In this document: piece after piece, positions 33,502 to 45,222 of the stretch | Layout: every line of letters begins with the position of its first letter | How positions within the stretch are numbered: the stretch's first letter is position 1 | Origin: Vesta saturnalis | Taxonomy: Eukaryota; Arthropoda; Insecta; Coleoptera; Lampyridae | Length of the DNA: 64,000 bases | NCBI GenBank assembly: GCA_036346205.1 | Contig: JARFJB010001166.1 | Span: forward strand, 12,932,501 to 12,996,500 | Direction of reading: 5' to 3' | Made by a program: the position numbers and the translations under genes | The notes under the pieces: generated by a model | The model's input: the letters and a program-made list of their open reading frames with translations, nothing else | Told to the model about the DNA's origin: nothing | Databases searched by the model: none

Positions 33502-34702
33502 TGGATTATATACCCACACTACAATAGGGTCAATTGCCCTTTACTACTACAAATAAATAACAAAGTGTGAAGGCGGAGCGTCAAAACTATAATTAATTAC
33601 ACTAAATATATTTAAACAACAACTTACTTTAACAAAAAAAAAATACGACACCGCTTTCAAACCTTCGTTATCACAAAAAAAATAGTTCGAAACACACAAA
33701 TCTTGAAATATTCAATAAAAAAAACAATCTTATATTACCTTAAAGTCTAGAATTACACCTCTCCTGTGTTATACTATATGGAAGAGAACCAGGTGATCGG
33801 TTACTGCTATGACGGAAATGAAATCTTCCTGTAAAATGTTACTGCATAAATTAAAACTTCTTTTAAAATACTAATTTGAGCGTTCAATTTGCTTGATAAC
33901 TTTTAGCTTTAATTGGTTTTATTTCCACTAACAGTCCAAAATGTTAATAACTTGATTGAATTAAATATAATTTTATTATATTGCGAAAGTTTCTTTATCT
34001 TTAAACACGCTTTGTACGGTAACTAAGTGGCACTGCAAGAACGTTGACTTTAAATAAATCCGCAAAAGCGAGAAAAACCAATGAAGTCACCGAAGCACTA
34101 ATAAAACACGACGATGTCCTCTAGGTAACTTTACGTAAAATCGAAATCGGCACTAGGTATATTCCTTCGGTGATGAACAGTTTTAATAAAATCCCTTTAC
34201 AGGTCTTCTTCAGAAGTAGCTTAACTACCCTTACTACACAAAAAAGTACGTTCGTTAAACACCACAAGGTCCAAAATTTCAACGTTTTAAACCACCCCTT
34301 AAAGTGTAACAATAAACGTCACCGTAATACTACTCGAGAGCGCAGTTAGTTTCAGAATCAAGCAAATTATTACCAAAATCCATCTTGGATTTTTGAATCC
34401 CACTACTCATAAAAAATCTTATCTACTTTAATTCCACCAATTAAAAAACAGAAGGGGAAGATACACACAAATTCGTTTTCGTCAGTAAGGACTCGAGAAC
34501 TTTCAAAATTTTAAACCTCAGCAAAAGTAATGTGCGAAATATCCCTATATTATTTTTCAAGTGCAAACAATCAGTCCCACATTCAATCTCTACGACTTAA
34601 AACCATCATACTCAACAATAAACTGAACAACTATACTTAAGCGTCTTTATGTCGCCAACATGACATCATACACATATAAACCTACACTATTTATTTAAAT
34701 TA

Positions 34703-37424
34703 GGGGAGAGTGGGGAGGAATGGGACATTTTTGGGATATTTGTGTATTTTAAAAGTACGTTTGATATTTAAAGCATTAAAATAGTATAGAAATGTGAAGT
34801 GTAATAGGCATTTTTAGTGTGAAAATCATTTTTTTGTCGTTTACATACAAAGAAGCAGTTTAACAATTAACAAATAGGTGCAGATTGTCCCATTCCACCT
34901 GGCAGCAGGAGGAATTGGACAACCAGCAGGAGGTATGGGACGAGTTTAAATAATGAATATTATAAAAATAAATAAGTAAAAAATTTAAAATTTAATTAAA
35001 CAAATAATATACATTGGTAAAAACAGATAGAATTTTAGCGGATATTACAAAATTTCGACTTTAAATTAATCTCAAAATTGAAAACAGCACGGATCCTTTC
35101 AGTACGGCCAGCTTTCCGAGGTGCAGGAAGCTTCAGGACAATGTCCTTCTGCTCAACAGAAACAGTGTCATCTACAACAGGCCAAATAAAATTCATTTCG
35201 TTATCGCGTTTCTTTCTCAGAAAACTGATATCAAAGTATCCATCTTTGGTTGCATCACTTTGCACCAATCCTATAAAGTGCACTACAGTTTTCTTAGTTC
35301 CAAATTTTACGACAACGAAATCACCATTTTTACTGTTGTAGGGTCAAAATCAAACTCATCCGATTCTGCATAAAGTTCAACATCATCATCAGAATCTTCA
35401 AATTGGATATCTTGGTCATCAGATTCTGATGATGTCTCTACCAAAACTTTTTGGCAACTTTTGCTTGTTTTGCTAACTGCTTATTTCGTTCCTCTTCTAA
35501 TTCTACCTTTTCCGGTGTATCTGTAAGGATGCGAGTTCTGCCTCGCTTTCTGTCACGGCCATCAGTTTTGCGGGAGCTGCTTTAGGAAATGGCCGAACAC
35601 ATTCAGGTGTGACATCTGATACATTTCCACTGGTGTGCTGAGAACTTGGTGTTAGTATTGCAGAGGAAGTAGAAGGCGGTGGTTCAGTCTCATTTGCATT
35701 TTGAGCCACATTAGAATTATTTAAATCGGGATTAGGATAATCGTCTTCCGAAAACGTATTAATGTCAAGTGGCCACAGTCCTGTCTTCTCAAAGCCTTTT
35801 AAAATATTGTTTTTGGAAAAGGCTAAAGTAAATGCTTTGTTAGACAAATCTGCAACATTGTATATAGAAATTGTCATCCACTCATTGCAAATTTGGTTAT
35901 AGTACGCCTTTAGAGGTCCATATACAGCCACGTCAAGTGGCTGTAGGCGGTGGCTGCAGTGCGGTGGGAATGTAATTATGTACACTCCTTTTTTGCTTCT
36001 TCGACAACTTCTAAATTTACGTGACTGTTGTGATTATCGAAAACATCACAACAGGATCATCCTTGGAGCACTTCACATGAGAAACGAAATGTGTAAAAAC
36101 CTTTAAAAAATTTTCTTTGGTCATCCAACCACTGGTATGCGCTAATCCGAGGCTCCCTGGAGGTCCGTTAGTCAGCATATGCTCTTTAAAAACGTACGGG
36201 GAAATACATATGCCGGAGGAACTATATTCCCAGCTGCATTGATAAAACAAAGCATAGTGACAAGTTGTCCTCGTTCAGCACTTGTTATTTGGCCGACTTG
36301 TTTTAACCCTTTCTGCGCAATTATTTTAGTAGGAGTATGTACTGTGGGCATATTAGTTTCATCACAGTTCCATACTTTTGCAGCCGAGAAGTTATGTCTA
36401 GCATAGACTTCTGAAACATTAGCGTAGAATTGGCCAACGTTAAATTTGTTAAAGCTGGTAGACCGGCTCAAGCTGGTGGCTTCAGGTGTTCTGATTGAAA
36501 GGTCAGGGTTTCTTAACATGAACCCATGAAGCCATTCTTTCCCTGCTGCCTCATATTTTCTCCAGCTTTCCAAAACATTACATGATGAAGCAACAGCAAA
36601 TTCGTATGCTAGTTTACGAGTTGCAAGTGTCGTCAATCCATAAGTGCATTTTTGTCGATACTTTTAAATATTCTGCTAATTGCTCTTCTTGGTATTTGGA
36701 GAATACTTGCCTCACAGTTGTATTCGGTTTAAACGTATATTCCTGACCAGGTTCTAACCGTTTTGCATGTATCACATGACGGGAGAGCTGATTTAGACAT
36801 ATTAAAATGTCTGGCTACTTCATGAGTGCAGCCTCCTTTAAGTACTTCTGCTACTGCATTTCTTAACTCCTCTTCTGTTGGCCTCACCTATCCGTCTTCC
36901 TTGTCCAGCGTCGTGGCATACTTCTTTTATAACTATGAAAGTAAATAGGAATTAAAAAATAATAATTAAAACCTAATGATCAAATCGCCAAAGCAAATTG
37001 ATAACGCAGCAGGTTTGGGACAGTCCCATTCCTCCTGCTGATCATTGACCCATTCCTCCTAGAGGCACAAACATTTTAAAACAACAAACAAAATTTATAG
37101 GTTAACTGTTACCCAAAATTAATACGTACAAAAAGTTGAAGTTATCCATGCATTATCTGGCAGGAAACATATAATTTATTAAATGTGATTCATTACAGTG
37201 AAAATTTATTCATAACTAAGAGCAAATACTTACTTTATCAATTAAAAATCATCGATTGTCGGTCGCACAAAAACTAACGATCATAAACACTTTATTTTCA
37301 AATGGTATTTGTGAATCAAGCACGTCTACCAACCACCAAAAGGAGAGACAAAAAATCACGCGCGAAATATGAAATGTAGAGGGTGTCCAATTCCCCCTGT
37401 GTCCCAATCCTCCCCACTCTCCAC
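34703..37424 (-). mobile_element. Pogo-like transposon 4
   Basis: The left end GGGGAGAGTGGGGAGGAATG is matched by the complement of the right end, GTGGAGAGTGGGGAGGATTG. TA at 34701-34702 and 37425-37426. The theme GGAGGAATGGGAC is repeated just inside each end (34884-34942 and 37015-37066). It lies within LTR copy 2; copy 1 has the empty site near 12185. Confidence 0.93.
35035..36919 (-). pseudogene. Pogo-like transposase 4 with Tudor-like tail
   Basis: Starts at ATG 36919 (MPRRWTRKTDR), a frameshift, then the helix-turn-helix PTEEELRNAVAEVLKGG and HEVARHFNMSKSAL. TLATRKLAYEFA and KEWLHGFMLRNPDLSIRTPE (36636-36480). First Asp in VWNCDETNMPTVH (about 36360). A frameshift near 36185, the second Asp block (DNHNSH after PVVMF, about 36035) out of frame, third Asp in CSHRLQPLDVAVYGPLK (about 35940). 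A Ser/Thr- and acid-rich linker, then the C-terminal module KNGDFVVVKFGTKK ... FIWPVVDD ... QKDIVLKLPAP (35340-35110). Inactive. Confidence 0.87.
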
Positions 37425-37713
37425 TACTTAATTTTTTTAAGGAAATCAAACGAAATAAACGTTAATTAAACTTATATACAACTATTTACAAATAAACGTT
37501 AAACTACTATAATAAGGAAAAACAACCTAAATTACGGAATAATAGTTTACAAACCAAAAAAAACTAAAGCTCGCCATACACACACCTTTCCTAAAGGTCG
37601 CTACACACGTTAAACACAAATTTAATATATATACGGAATCTAACTAAGTGAATAAAACTACAAACAAAATTACGCAATACGTATACAGGGTGTTCAAAAT
37701 ACCCTGACAGTCG

Positions 37714-37831
37714 ATAAACGTTTAATTGCCTCCTACAATTTTGAGCTACCTTGCAGAACAACAATGCATTACTTTCACTTTCACCTTCTTTCAAGTTCTT
37801 CTACCAACATATTTGCGATTTCTGCATTCAT
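37714..37831 (-). pseudogene. Harbinger transposase, N-terminal exon
   Basis: From ATG 37831: MNAEIANMLVEELERR, one frameshift, then SNALLFCKVAQNCRRQLNVY. It is severed from the rest of the transposase (29872 downward) by LTR copy 2. The reading frame across the two sides, without the insertion, gives VYRRHLRDASN. Confidence 0.85.
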
Positions 37832-38033
37832 TAGGTCTAGTGAACAAATACACTTTTATATGTAAACATCCGACCTCAGAAAACATAGGTCAGACCTTGT
37901 CATAGAATAACTACAAATTTACCGCCATATTGTCGTTAGTAAACGATCCAAATTAGCATACAGAATAGCGAAAGTCGCTCGCGAACGATAATGGTTGCGT
38001 AACGACATCGTTAAGCCTTATAGAATAGGCCCC

Positions 38034-38425
38034 TAAATATGCAAAACCGAAAAACGTTCAAAAATAGCCAACAAACACCAACAAACGGTCATTAAACGAT
38101 TACAATTGAAAAAGGGGAAAATTTCGAAAGTTGGAGGGCTAACTTCACGCCTAAATTATAATCATAATTATTATAAACGTGAAAAACCAACAAACGTTCA
38201 AAAATAGCCAACAAACACCGACAACAGCTAACAAACGGTTACAATTGAAAAAAGGGAAAATTTCGAAAATTGGGGGCTAAATTCACGCCTAAATTATAAT
38301 CGTGATTATTATAAATATACAAAACCCACAAACATTAAAAAATAGCCAACAAACGCCGACAAACGACCAACAAACGATTGCAATCGAAAAAAAGGAAAAT
38401 TACTAAAGTTGGGGGGCTAACTTCA
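38034..38425. repeat. 138-140 bp tandem repeat array, right part
   Basis: About three units: TTCACGCC starts at 38144 and 38282, and TTCACACC at 38422, giving periods of 138 and 140 bp. It continues in phase the array broken at 27441. It ends 100 bp before the start codon of ZF gene 2, the same arrangement as before ZF gene 3, so it forms part of the duplicated gene's upstream region. Confidence 0.88.
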
Positions 38426-38525
38426 CACCGGTGTTTGAACGTCTCTGTTTGGCAATACTTCCAATATAAAACATATTTGCAAAATTTCATTTGAGTACAC
38501 GAAATATTTTTGGTGCTATTACAGT

Positions 38526-39650
38526 ATGTGTACCGATGTTGATAACAAAATAATTAAATTGGAACCTAAAGATGAAGGACAAATCAATTTATTCCTTACT
38601 GAACAACACGTCCTTATTAACAATGATGTACAACAAGAAATTCGTTTCGGTTCTAATGTATGTGAATTTGGAAATATTACTAACATTAAAGAAGACCACG
38701 ATTTAGACTGTACAAATCAGATTAATACGACTGAGGTTGATTCAAATGTTGAACATACTACACCCAAAATATATAGATGTTACGAATGTTACTATTCTAC
38801 AAAATTGATAAGTAATTTAAAGCGTCATTTTATCACACATCAATTAAGTCACTCTACAAATACTAATTACAAATGCAATCAATGCAACTATTCAACAAAA
38901 TGGAAGGGCAGTCTAAAAAGTCATAAATTAATTCACAATTCAAACAGTAATTACAAATGTGATCAATGCAATTTTTCAACAAAGTGGAATGGCAGCTTTA
39001 AAAGGCATCAATTAATTCACACTTCAAATATTATTTACAAATGTGATCAATGTGATTTTTCTACACAATTAAAGCCTTATTTAAAGAAGCATCAACTAAT
39101 TCACATCTCAAACAATATTTACACATGTTACCAATGTGATTATTCAACAAATGTGTTGCGCAATTTAAGAAATCATCAACTAATCCACACTTCAAGTACT
39201 AATTACAAATGTGACCAATCTGACTATTCAACAAAACTAAAGTACAATTTAAGGCAACATCAGTTAATTCACACTTCATATATTTTCGAATGTGATCAGT
39301 GTGACTATTCGACTAAAGTGAAGAAATACCTAAAAAGGCATCAATTAATTCACACTTCAAATACTATTAATTACCATTGTGATCAATGTGAGTATTCAAC
39401 AAATTTGAAGTGCTATTTAAGAGTTCATCAGTTAAGTCACACTTCAAATACCAATTACAAATGCACTCAATGCGACTTTTCGACGAAATGGAAGAGCAGT
39501 TTAAACAATCATCAATCAATTCACGCTTCAAATACTAATTACAAATGCGCTCAATGCAACTTTTCAACGAAATGGAAGACCAGTTTAAAAACTCATCAAT
39601 TAATTCATACTTCAAATACTAATTACGAATGTGTTTTCAACAAAACGTAA
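38526..39650 (+). CDS. C2H2 zinc-finger protein, C-terminally truncated (ZF gene 2)
   Basis: A 374-residue frame from ATG 38526. The N-terminal module matches the paralogues (IIKLEPKDEGQINLFL); one of the SUMO-like motifs is changed (DVQQEI for DVKQEI) and NIKED is kept. Nine intact C-x2-C-x12-H-x3-H fingers; a tenth (DQSDYSTK, about residue 233) has Ser for the second Cys. An 11-base deletion at about 39632, between short TGTGA repeats, shifts the frame inside the next finger and ends the protein at CVFNKT. Three further fingers remain readable out of frame to about 39850. It may still make a shortened protein. The upstream 100 bp is shared with ZF gene 3. Confidence 0.85.
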   Translation: MCTDVDNKIIKLEPKDEGQINLFLTEQHVLINNDVQQEIRFGSNVCEFGNITNIKEDHDLDCTNQINTTEVDSNVEHTTPKIYRCYECYYSTKLISNLKRHFITHQLSHSTNTNYKCNQCNYSTKWKGSLKSHKLIHNSNSNYKCDQCNFSTKWNGSFKRHQLIHTSNIIYKCDQCDFSTQLKPYLKKHQLIHISNNIYTCYQCDYSTNVLRNLRNHQLIHTSSTNYKCDQSDYSTKLKYNLRQHQLIHTSYIFECDQCDYSTKVKKYLKRHQLIHTSNTINYHCDQCEYSTNLKCYLRVHQLSHTSNTNYKCTQCDFSTKWKSSLNNHQSIHASNTNYKCAQCNFSTKWKTSLKTHQLIHTSNTNYECVFNKT

Positions 39651-40180
39651 CTACAACTTAAAAAGTCATCAATTAAATCATACTTCACATATTAATTACA
39701 AATGTGCCCATTGTATCTATTCAACAAAATGGAAAAGCAAATTAAGTAATCATGTCTCAGTTCACTCTTCAAATATTAATTACAGATGTGTTTAATGTGA
39801 CTATTTTACAAAATGGAAGTCTTACTTTAAAAAAACACTGTTGTATGCATACTTCAACTTTACCTAATGTTCAATTATTATAGTTTCAAGTGTAACTTTT
39901 TTATTCCAGTAGGTACAGCAAATGCTGTAAGATAATTTGTAATGTTTTAGTATTGTGTTCAACTTCCATGTTTTTAAATAAAAAGTATAAAAAAATTATA
40001 TATCTTTTTTAAGAAATTACAAAACTCATAGAAACTGCTATTTTTTATCAACCATTGCTTAACTTCTTTTTACATACACATACGTGCAATCGACATTTTT
40101 TCGACTATCGCTAAATCGACTTATTTGATTTAGTATTTTTTATTTTTGTGTGTATGTGTGTGTGTGTGTGTGTGTCGATA
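39651..40180 (+). promoter_or_regulatory. Lost finger tail, 3' region and (TG)n run of ZF gene 2
   Basis: 39651-39880 is homologous to the last three fingers and stop region of ZF gene 1, out of frame and with a TAA. AATAAA lies near 39978, followed by sequence shared with 4264-4545. A TG run occupies 40147-40174. Confidence 0.7.
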
Positions 40181-41756
40181 CCCTGACAAAAGAAAAATAA
40201 ATAAATTAACATTCCGCCAAAGCCCACGATGGTAAGCAGTGAGCCTCAGCTTGTGCCCACGGCAATTACAATTTAAAAAAAAAGTAAATTTATTATATGC
40301 CCCCTTCCGACCGCTGTAAGATCTTACTGTCCGTATTCGAAATTGGCTAATTTAACACATAATCATAATGTTTAGTAAAATAAAAAAAAAATTAATGAAC
40401 AGCCTTATGCTTCACACAGTATACAGTAAATTGGAAAGCTTGTTCGGTCCACAGTAAATAACTACCGTAACAAACAAAGTAATGAAGAAAGTTATAGAAA
40501 ATAAACTGTCCCGAACAACCTTATCCACAGGAAAAGCTAATGTACATAACACATAAAGATTACGAGACAAAATTACAAATTCATATGAAATTAAATGTTT
40601 AACGTTTGCAGTAGTTCACGTAATACAAATAATCGTTACACCCGGTATATTGCAATCAAAACAGGAGTTAAATCATTAGGTGAATGTAGCTACAGAAGCT
40701 AGAATTAATTAGGTCAAAATGGAAGCTAAATCTGTTTGGATACGGTCTATCAAGTCACTTTTAATGATTCAATTGAAGTTTTACTTGTGGTTGAGTGCAT
40801 AAATATTCAAAACTGAATTAGTGTTAGAATTTTGTGAAAGTGAACTGCTGGAAGTACCTTAAATATATAAATTTAATTAATCAATTAATTGATTACAAAA
40901 TTAATATTATCAGTCCATTTATTTTCGTTGTTTCATTAAGAACCTCCTAGGTGTATTTGAAATTTGGAAACAATCGTATAACCAGGTGATAAAGAAAAAA
41001 ACAACCTAACTACTACTTATTTGATCTTGCAAATTTCGGACACTATTTCAATGATCTAGCAGACTTCACGTATATGGTCATGGATGTCAGCAAGGCTTTT
41101 ATTCCTTCCAGCGATAATCATGTACTTTGGATGTAACGTAACAGTAAAGTGTGAGAAGAAAATTTAAGAAGGAATGCCGTTAGAAACGTAGGTAGTACGG
41201 AGATGCTAAAAGAATGTAAATATAAGTACGATGTTTGATTCGTTCATACCTCTTACGGGTGACAAACGAGCCAGTAGAATCAGAAACGAAAAATTTTCTA
41301 GAAACTCAACATCCACCATCAAGGGCATTCTTAAAAGGAAGAAAGAAAAATTGGCCAACACCTTAAAAATCAATTTAACAAACTTGAGAAAATTTGTATT
41401 TAATCATTGTTGCCAAAAGTTAAAATGTGTAGAAAATATGTATTTATTATATGTATAAGTATTATTTGACCCTAATAGATCCCAGGTTCCTTTTAACTGC
41501 TTTATATTATATGATCCGAAATCTTAGAGATGTCGCTGAAGGTATTAAATTTGACTTATTTTAACTAAATAAGAGATGTGTACGAAAGTTACAAACGTTA
41601 AGTTAAATGCAATTAGAGATGCGTAAAAATTTGCGAAATAGTGAATTGGAAGCATTCAACCTAAGAATAAATTGCTGTTTTTAGTAAGTAAATTTGACAA
41701 AATGACGAACGTTATCAAAAAGAAACGTTTTCCAATTAAACACGTAACAAATGGAC
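40181..41756. other. Gene-free stretch
   Basis: AT-rich sequence with only short frames; the longest, 75 codons at 41231, is lysine-rich and unrecognised. No element ends were identified. Confidence 0.4.
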
Positions 41757-42354
41757 TGCTAAAATTAAAACAAAAGCAAGAAACATATATAATCACAGAC
41801 TGAAAACAAGAGGAGATTGTCCTATTAATGATTTTCTCACCGATTTAGAGAAAAAATTGTTAGGAATGAACATACCAGAACTTGGATTACAAACACAAAA
41901 CATTAATTGTTTTTCAAATACCACCCAAAGTAAAACATAACAGCTATGGGAAAATTCGTAAAAGTATGCTGTTGTCAATTTATTAGACCAGATAATAATT
42001 TCATTATTTTCAGGAATCACCAAAACATATCAATATCGCCTCGTGTTACACATAAATTGTGCAAAACTGCACAACTATATACAATTTTAGCTACAGTTTG
42101 TCGACTGTAGTGAAGTGCTCGGTGACGAATAAGACATCAAAATCTTCCTTTAAATAGACCAATCAGTCTTTCAATGACATTATGCACACTTCGATGTGTG
42201 ATATTGAAATTATTTTAAGCGTCTGTCAAATTTTGGTTTACAAATGGGATTAATAACCAAGGTTCTAATGGATAACCAGAATCCCTTATAAACAGTTCAA
42301 TCAATAATTTGTAACTAAATTACTCCTACTTACCAATTAACCAGGAATTTGTAT
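41757..42354 (-). pseudogene. Harbinger remnant: Myb tail and transposase C-terminus
   Basis: 41757-42010 (plus) repeats the Myb tail seen at 17870-21740. From about 42295 downward (minus) RDSGYPLEPWLLIPFVN keeps the second catalytic Asp, followed by HRSVHNVIERLIGLFKGRF, LHYSRQTVAKIVYSCAVLHN and stops. The gypsy element inserted at 42355; the upstream part of the transposase is at 47458-47600. The two genes were convergent, as in Harbinger 1. Confidence 0.78.
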
Positions 42355-43427
42355 TGTAACAAACCTTTTAAGTTGTGTTGAAATTTGAAATAATTTAGGC
42401 TACTTCGTTCATTTTTGTGCCATGTGAATTGCATACCTTAGTGGTTGAAAAGCATGCGTTAAGATATTTTAAAGTGGAGCTGGTACGCGCATTTCGTTTT
42501 GCACATTGAGTTCGTGCGCAGACACCTTTTTGGGAGTTGTTGTTGTATGATAATGAAAGGAAAAAGCATCCATATTTGCTCTTGAATACTTTTTATGAAA
42601 AGTGTCGTATATTTTTACGGTAAGAGCTAATTAAACCTATTTTTCATTGTTTGATATATTTACCGTTTTTTAGGGACTTTTATTTTTCTATTTTATAACG
42701 TTAAATTTTCTTTTACGTAATTTAATTGTACTATTACATTTCAATTTAACGAGGATGAATCAGTATAAGTTTGTTTCTATGCAGAAAAGTTATAAATGAA
42801 TGGTACATTAACCCGTTTAAATCAACCGAGTTTGGCTGTTTTGTAAAGGAATTTACTTATTTGGGACTAACGAATATCGGAACCGTGTTATATTTCCATT
42901 TCAAGATTAATAGCACAACCAAATTGAAAGCGTGCATGCGTCAGCAATTTTGTTATCAGTTACAGTATACCAGTGACAACCAAAATTTAAAAGTACTACA
43001 TGTATTTAATTTCTAAGCATTAATTTATAAGGTATTTTTAAGTTAATTCAGATTTACTAACACTAGTATTTAGATTTTCTACCTTATAACTTGAGTTAAA
43101 GATTTTTATAATAAGGCTTATTATTGTTTCCAATTTTGTATGTATTACATTTGCGGTTTAGTTGTTTTCCATAAAACAAGTTGGCGTCCGAGGTATTTTA
43201 ACATTTATTTACAGATTGAAGTTACATCTTTTTTTGTAAAGCGAACATATCTAACCATATAAACATTTTATAATTAAAGCAAATCAAATTTTAAAAACAT
43301 GCCGGTTTAGTCGCCGACTGAGCTGAAGGCACAAAATCTTCTATTTATTATTAGAAGTATAAGTAATATTAGGGGTGAAATTATTAACAGCAACCCTCTA
43401 CACCCAACTTTTATGTTTATTATCAGA
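42355..43427 (+). repeat. 5' LTR
   Basis: Begins TGTAACAAACCTTTTAAG and ends TTATTATCAGA. A primer-binding-site-like TGGCGCTTGATCG follows at 43429. Confidence 0.9.
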
Positions 43428-43664
43428 CTGGCGCTTGATCGTGTGACTTGATTTGCAATTTATTGAATTAGATGCTTCTCAATAGTTAGGAAATTAAATT
43501 TACAATTATTTTTGTTTATGCCAATTTTGTATATGTGTTAGATATTTTTGTTTACGTATTCCGAATATTAATAATTACCATATATAGGTACTGTAATATT
43601 TTATTTTTATGATTATTGTAACCTTATTGTGTTTTGTGTATATTCGTATATCATTTTATTAATC

Positions 43665-44560
43665 ATGTCGATTTATATAGTGGAGGCTTTAAGAAGCAAT
43701 GAATTGTTGATAGAATTGAAAGTTGAAAAGTTGTCAGTTGATGCGAAACGCGAACTGTTACGACTTAAATTGAATTTAGAGAGAATTGATCCAAAGTTAA
43801 GGGATTCTTATGCAAAAATTGAAATTAACCAAACTGAAGAATTGATTTGTTTAAAAGACAGACGACTTAGTCACATTCAATCATTAATAAATTTATACAA
43901 AGTCAATTCAACAAAAAGTGAATATCTCAAACTTCATACTCGTCTTTTACACATCTTGAAACGTTTAAATTATACAGTGTTTAATAACGAACATACGCCT
44001 TTACATGATCAATTACTTTCACTATGGAATGACAATATTGAATTAATTGAATCGATTAACGAGAATTTAGGTTTGGGTAACGACTCACAATATCTTGATC
44101 ATTCCAACATTTTAATTAGTACTTCAGTAAACAACCCAACTGAAGATATTCCAAATTTAATTAAGAATTTAAATATTTCTAGAAGTTCTGTTCCTGTTTA
44201 TAAATTAAATCTAAAGTTTAATGGTAGCTAAAAAGAAGTTTTCTGATTTATTCAAAGGTGTGAAGAATTAATGCTTGCTCGTAATATTTCAAAGTCAGAT
44301 ACGTTATTATACGGAATGGATCTATTTTCAGTAAGGGGTTTGACGTGGTTTCGTCTCATTAGATTTCAAATTGATTCGTGGGATGAACTTATTATTAAAT
44401 TGAAAAGCGACTTTTTACCCGAAGGACATGATGAAGTTTTGTAAAATGAAATTAAGGACAGGAAACAGACTTTTGATGAAATTTCAACCTTCTTTATATC
44501 TGAAATGATTAATTTATTTTCTCAATTAGACATTCCTCCTTCTGATTAGAAATCGCAATG
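43665..44560 (+). pseudogene. Gypsy gag
   Basis: The upstream frame (ATG 43665 to 44231) is rich in charged helices (VEALRSNELLIELKVEKL) with no assigned domain. After its stop, SDTLLYGMDLFSVRGLTWFR and LIIKLKSDFLPEGHDEVL show the retrotransposon gag core, in another frame and with stops at about 44443. No zinc knuckle is found. Confidence 0.7.
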
Positions 44561-44589
44561 CTTGTAATCAAAATAAATCTTCACAATTT

Positions 44590-45222
44590 AATTATTATGA
44601 TTTTATGGGTAAAGAGAAAAATGTTTCTTTTCCTTTTCAATGCATTTCAATCGATTTAGTAGGTTCTTTCCCAGATCGAAAAATGGTAATACTGTTTTAT
44701 TAGTTGTTTACGACTGGTTTACCAAATTTACTCTGATTCACCCAATGCGCAGTGCTACTGCTAAAGGCATTTGCCAATATATTGAAAATTATGTGTTTCT
44801 AGTTTTCGGTGTACCAAAAATGTATATGGTGAACAACGGCCTTCAATTTAAGAGTGCATTATTTAAATATTTATTAGATTCTTACAAAGTTCAATCTATT
44901 TGGTTTAATGCGAGTGACCATCCCCAAGTGAATTTTGTTGAGAAAGTTAATAAAGTAGTAGGTACTGCAATAAGACCTTACATTAAAGATAATCACAAGG
45001 AATGGGATGCTGAAATTCACAAAATTGCCCATGCTATTCGTAACGCAGTTCATGAATCCACTAAATTTTTACCTTCCTTTTTGGCGTTTGGTCGAACTGT
45101 TCCGAGTACTGGATTTAGCTCCTAAATTTACTGAAGTGTTAGGTGCAACCACGTACCGATTGGCCACTCTTAATGATAAACCTTTAGGTGTTTTTCATGT
45201 GAGAGATTTAAAACCACATTAA
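44590..45222 (+). pseudogene. Gypsy integrase remnant
   Basis: CISIDLVGSFP holds the first catalytic Asp (about 44655). A 1-base shift leads to NTVLLVVYDWFTKFTLIHP. The second catalytic Asp in the usual DNG-x-QF motif is Asn here (MVNNGLQF, about 44837), while the Glu is kept (HPQVNFVEKVNK, about 44935). A second shift near 45100 leads to LAPKFTEVLGATTYRL ... FHVRDLKPH, the usual C-terminal end. Inactive because of D-to-N and the frameshifts. Confidence 0.83.

Larger units (their letters stand above)
29877..37709 (-). mobile_element. LTR element copy 2, reversed, with nested insertions
   Basis: Complement of the element at 11894-14312: its TGTCAGGGTATTTTGAACA end is at 37709 and its CCGTTACA end at 29877. 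Flanked by GTCG (29873-29876, 37710-37713). Removing it with one GTCG restores the Harbinger frame VYRRHLRD exactly. LTR sequence occupies 29877-30669, 33500-34702 and 37425-37709. The rest is a promoter-bearing repeat (30746-33439) with AT-run flanks and pogo element 4. It lacks retroviral genes. Confidence 0.9.
27442..38033. mobile_element. Harbinger transposon 1 with nested insertions
   Basis: The left end GGAGCCTATTCTGTA and the complement of the right end GGGGCCTATTCTATA are Harbinger-type inverted repeats. The flanking TAA (27439-27441 and 38034-38036) is the 3-bp duplication of this superfamily. It encodes, convergently, a Myb-like protein (plus) and a DDE transposase (minus). The element itself is about 2.75 kb; the rest of the 10.6 kb comes from the LTR element at 29877-37709 and what that carries. 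Confidence 0.93.
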
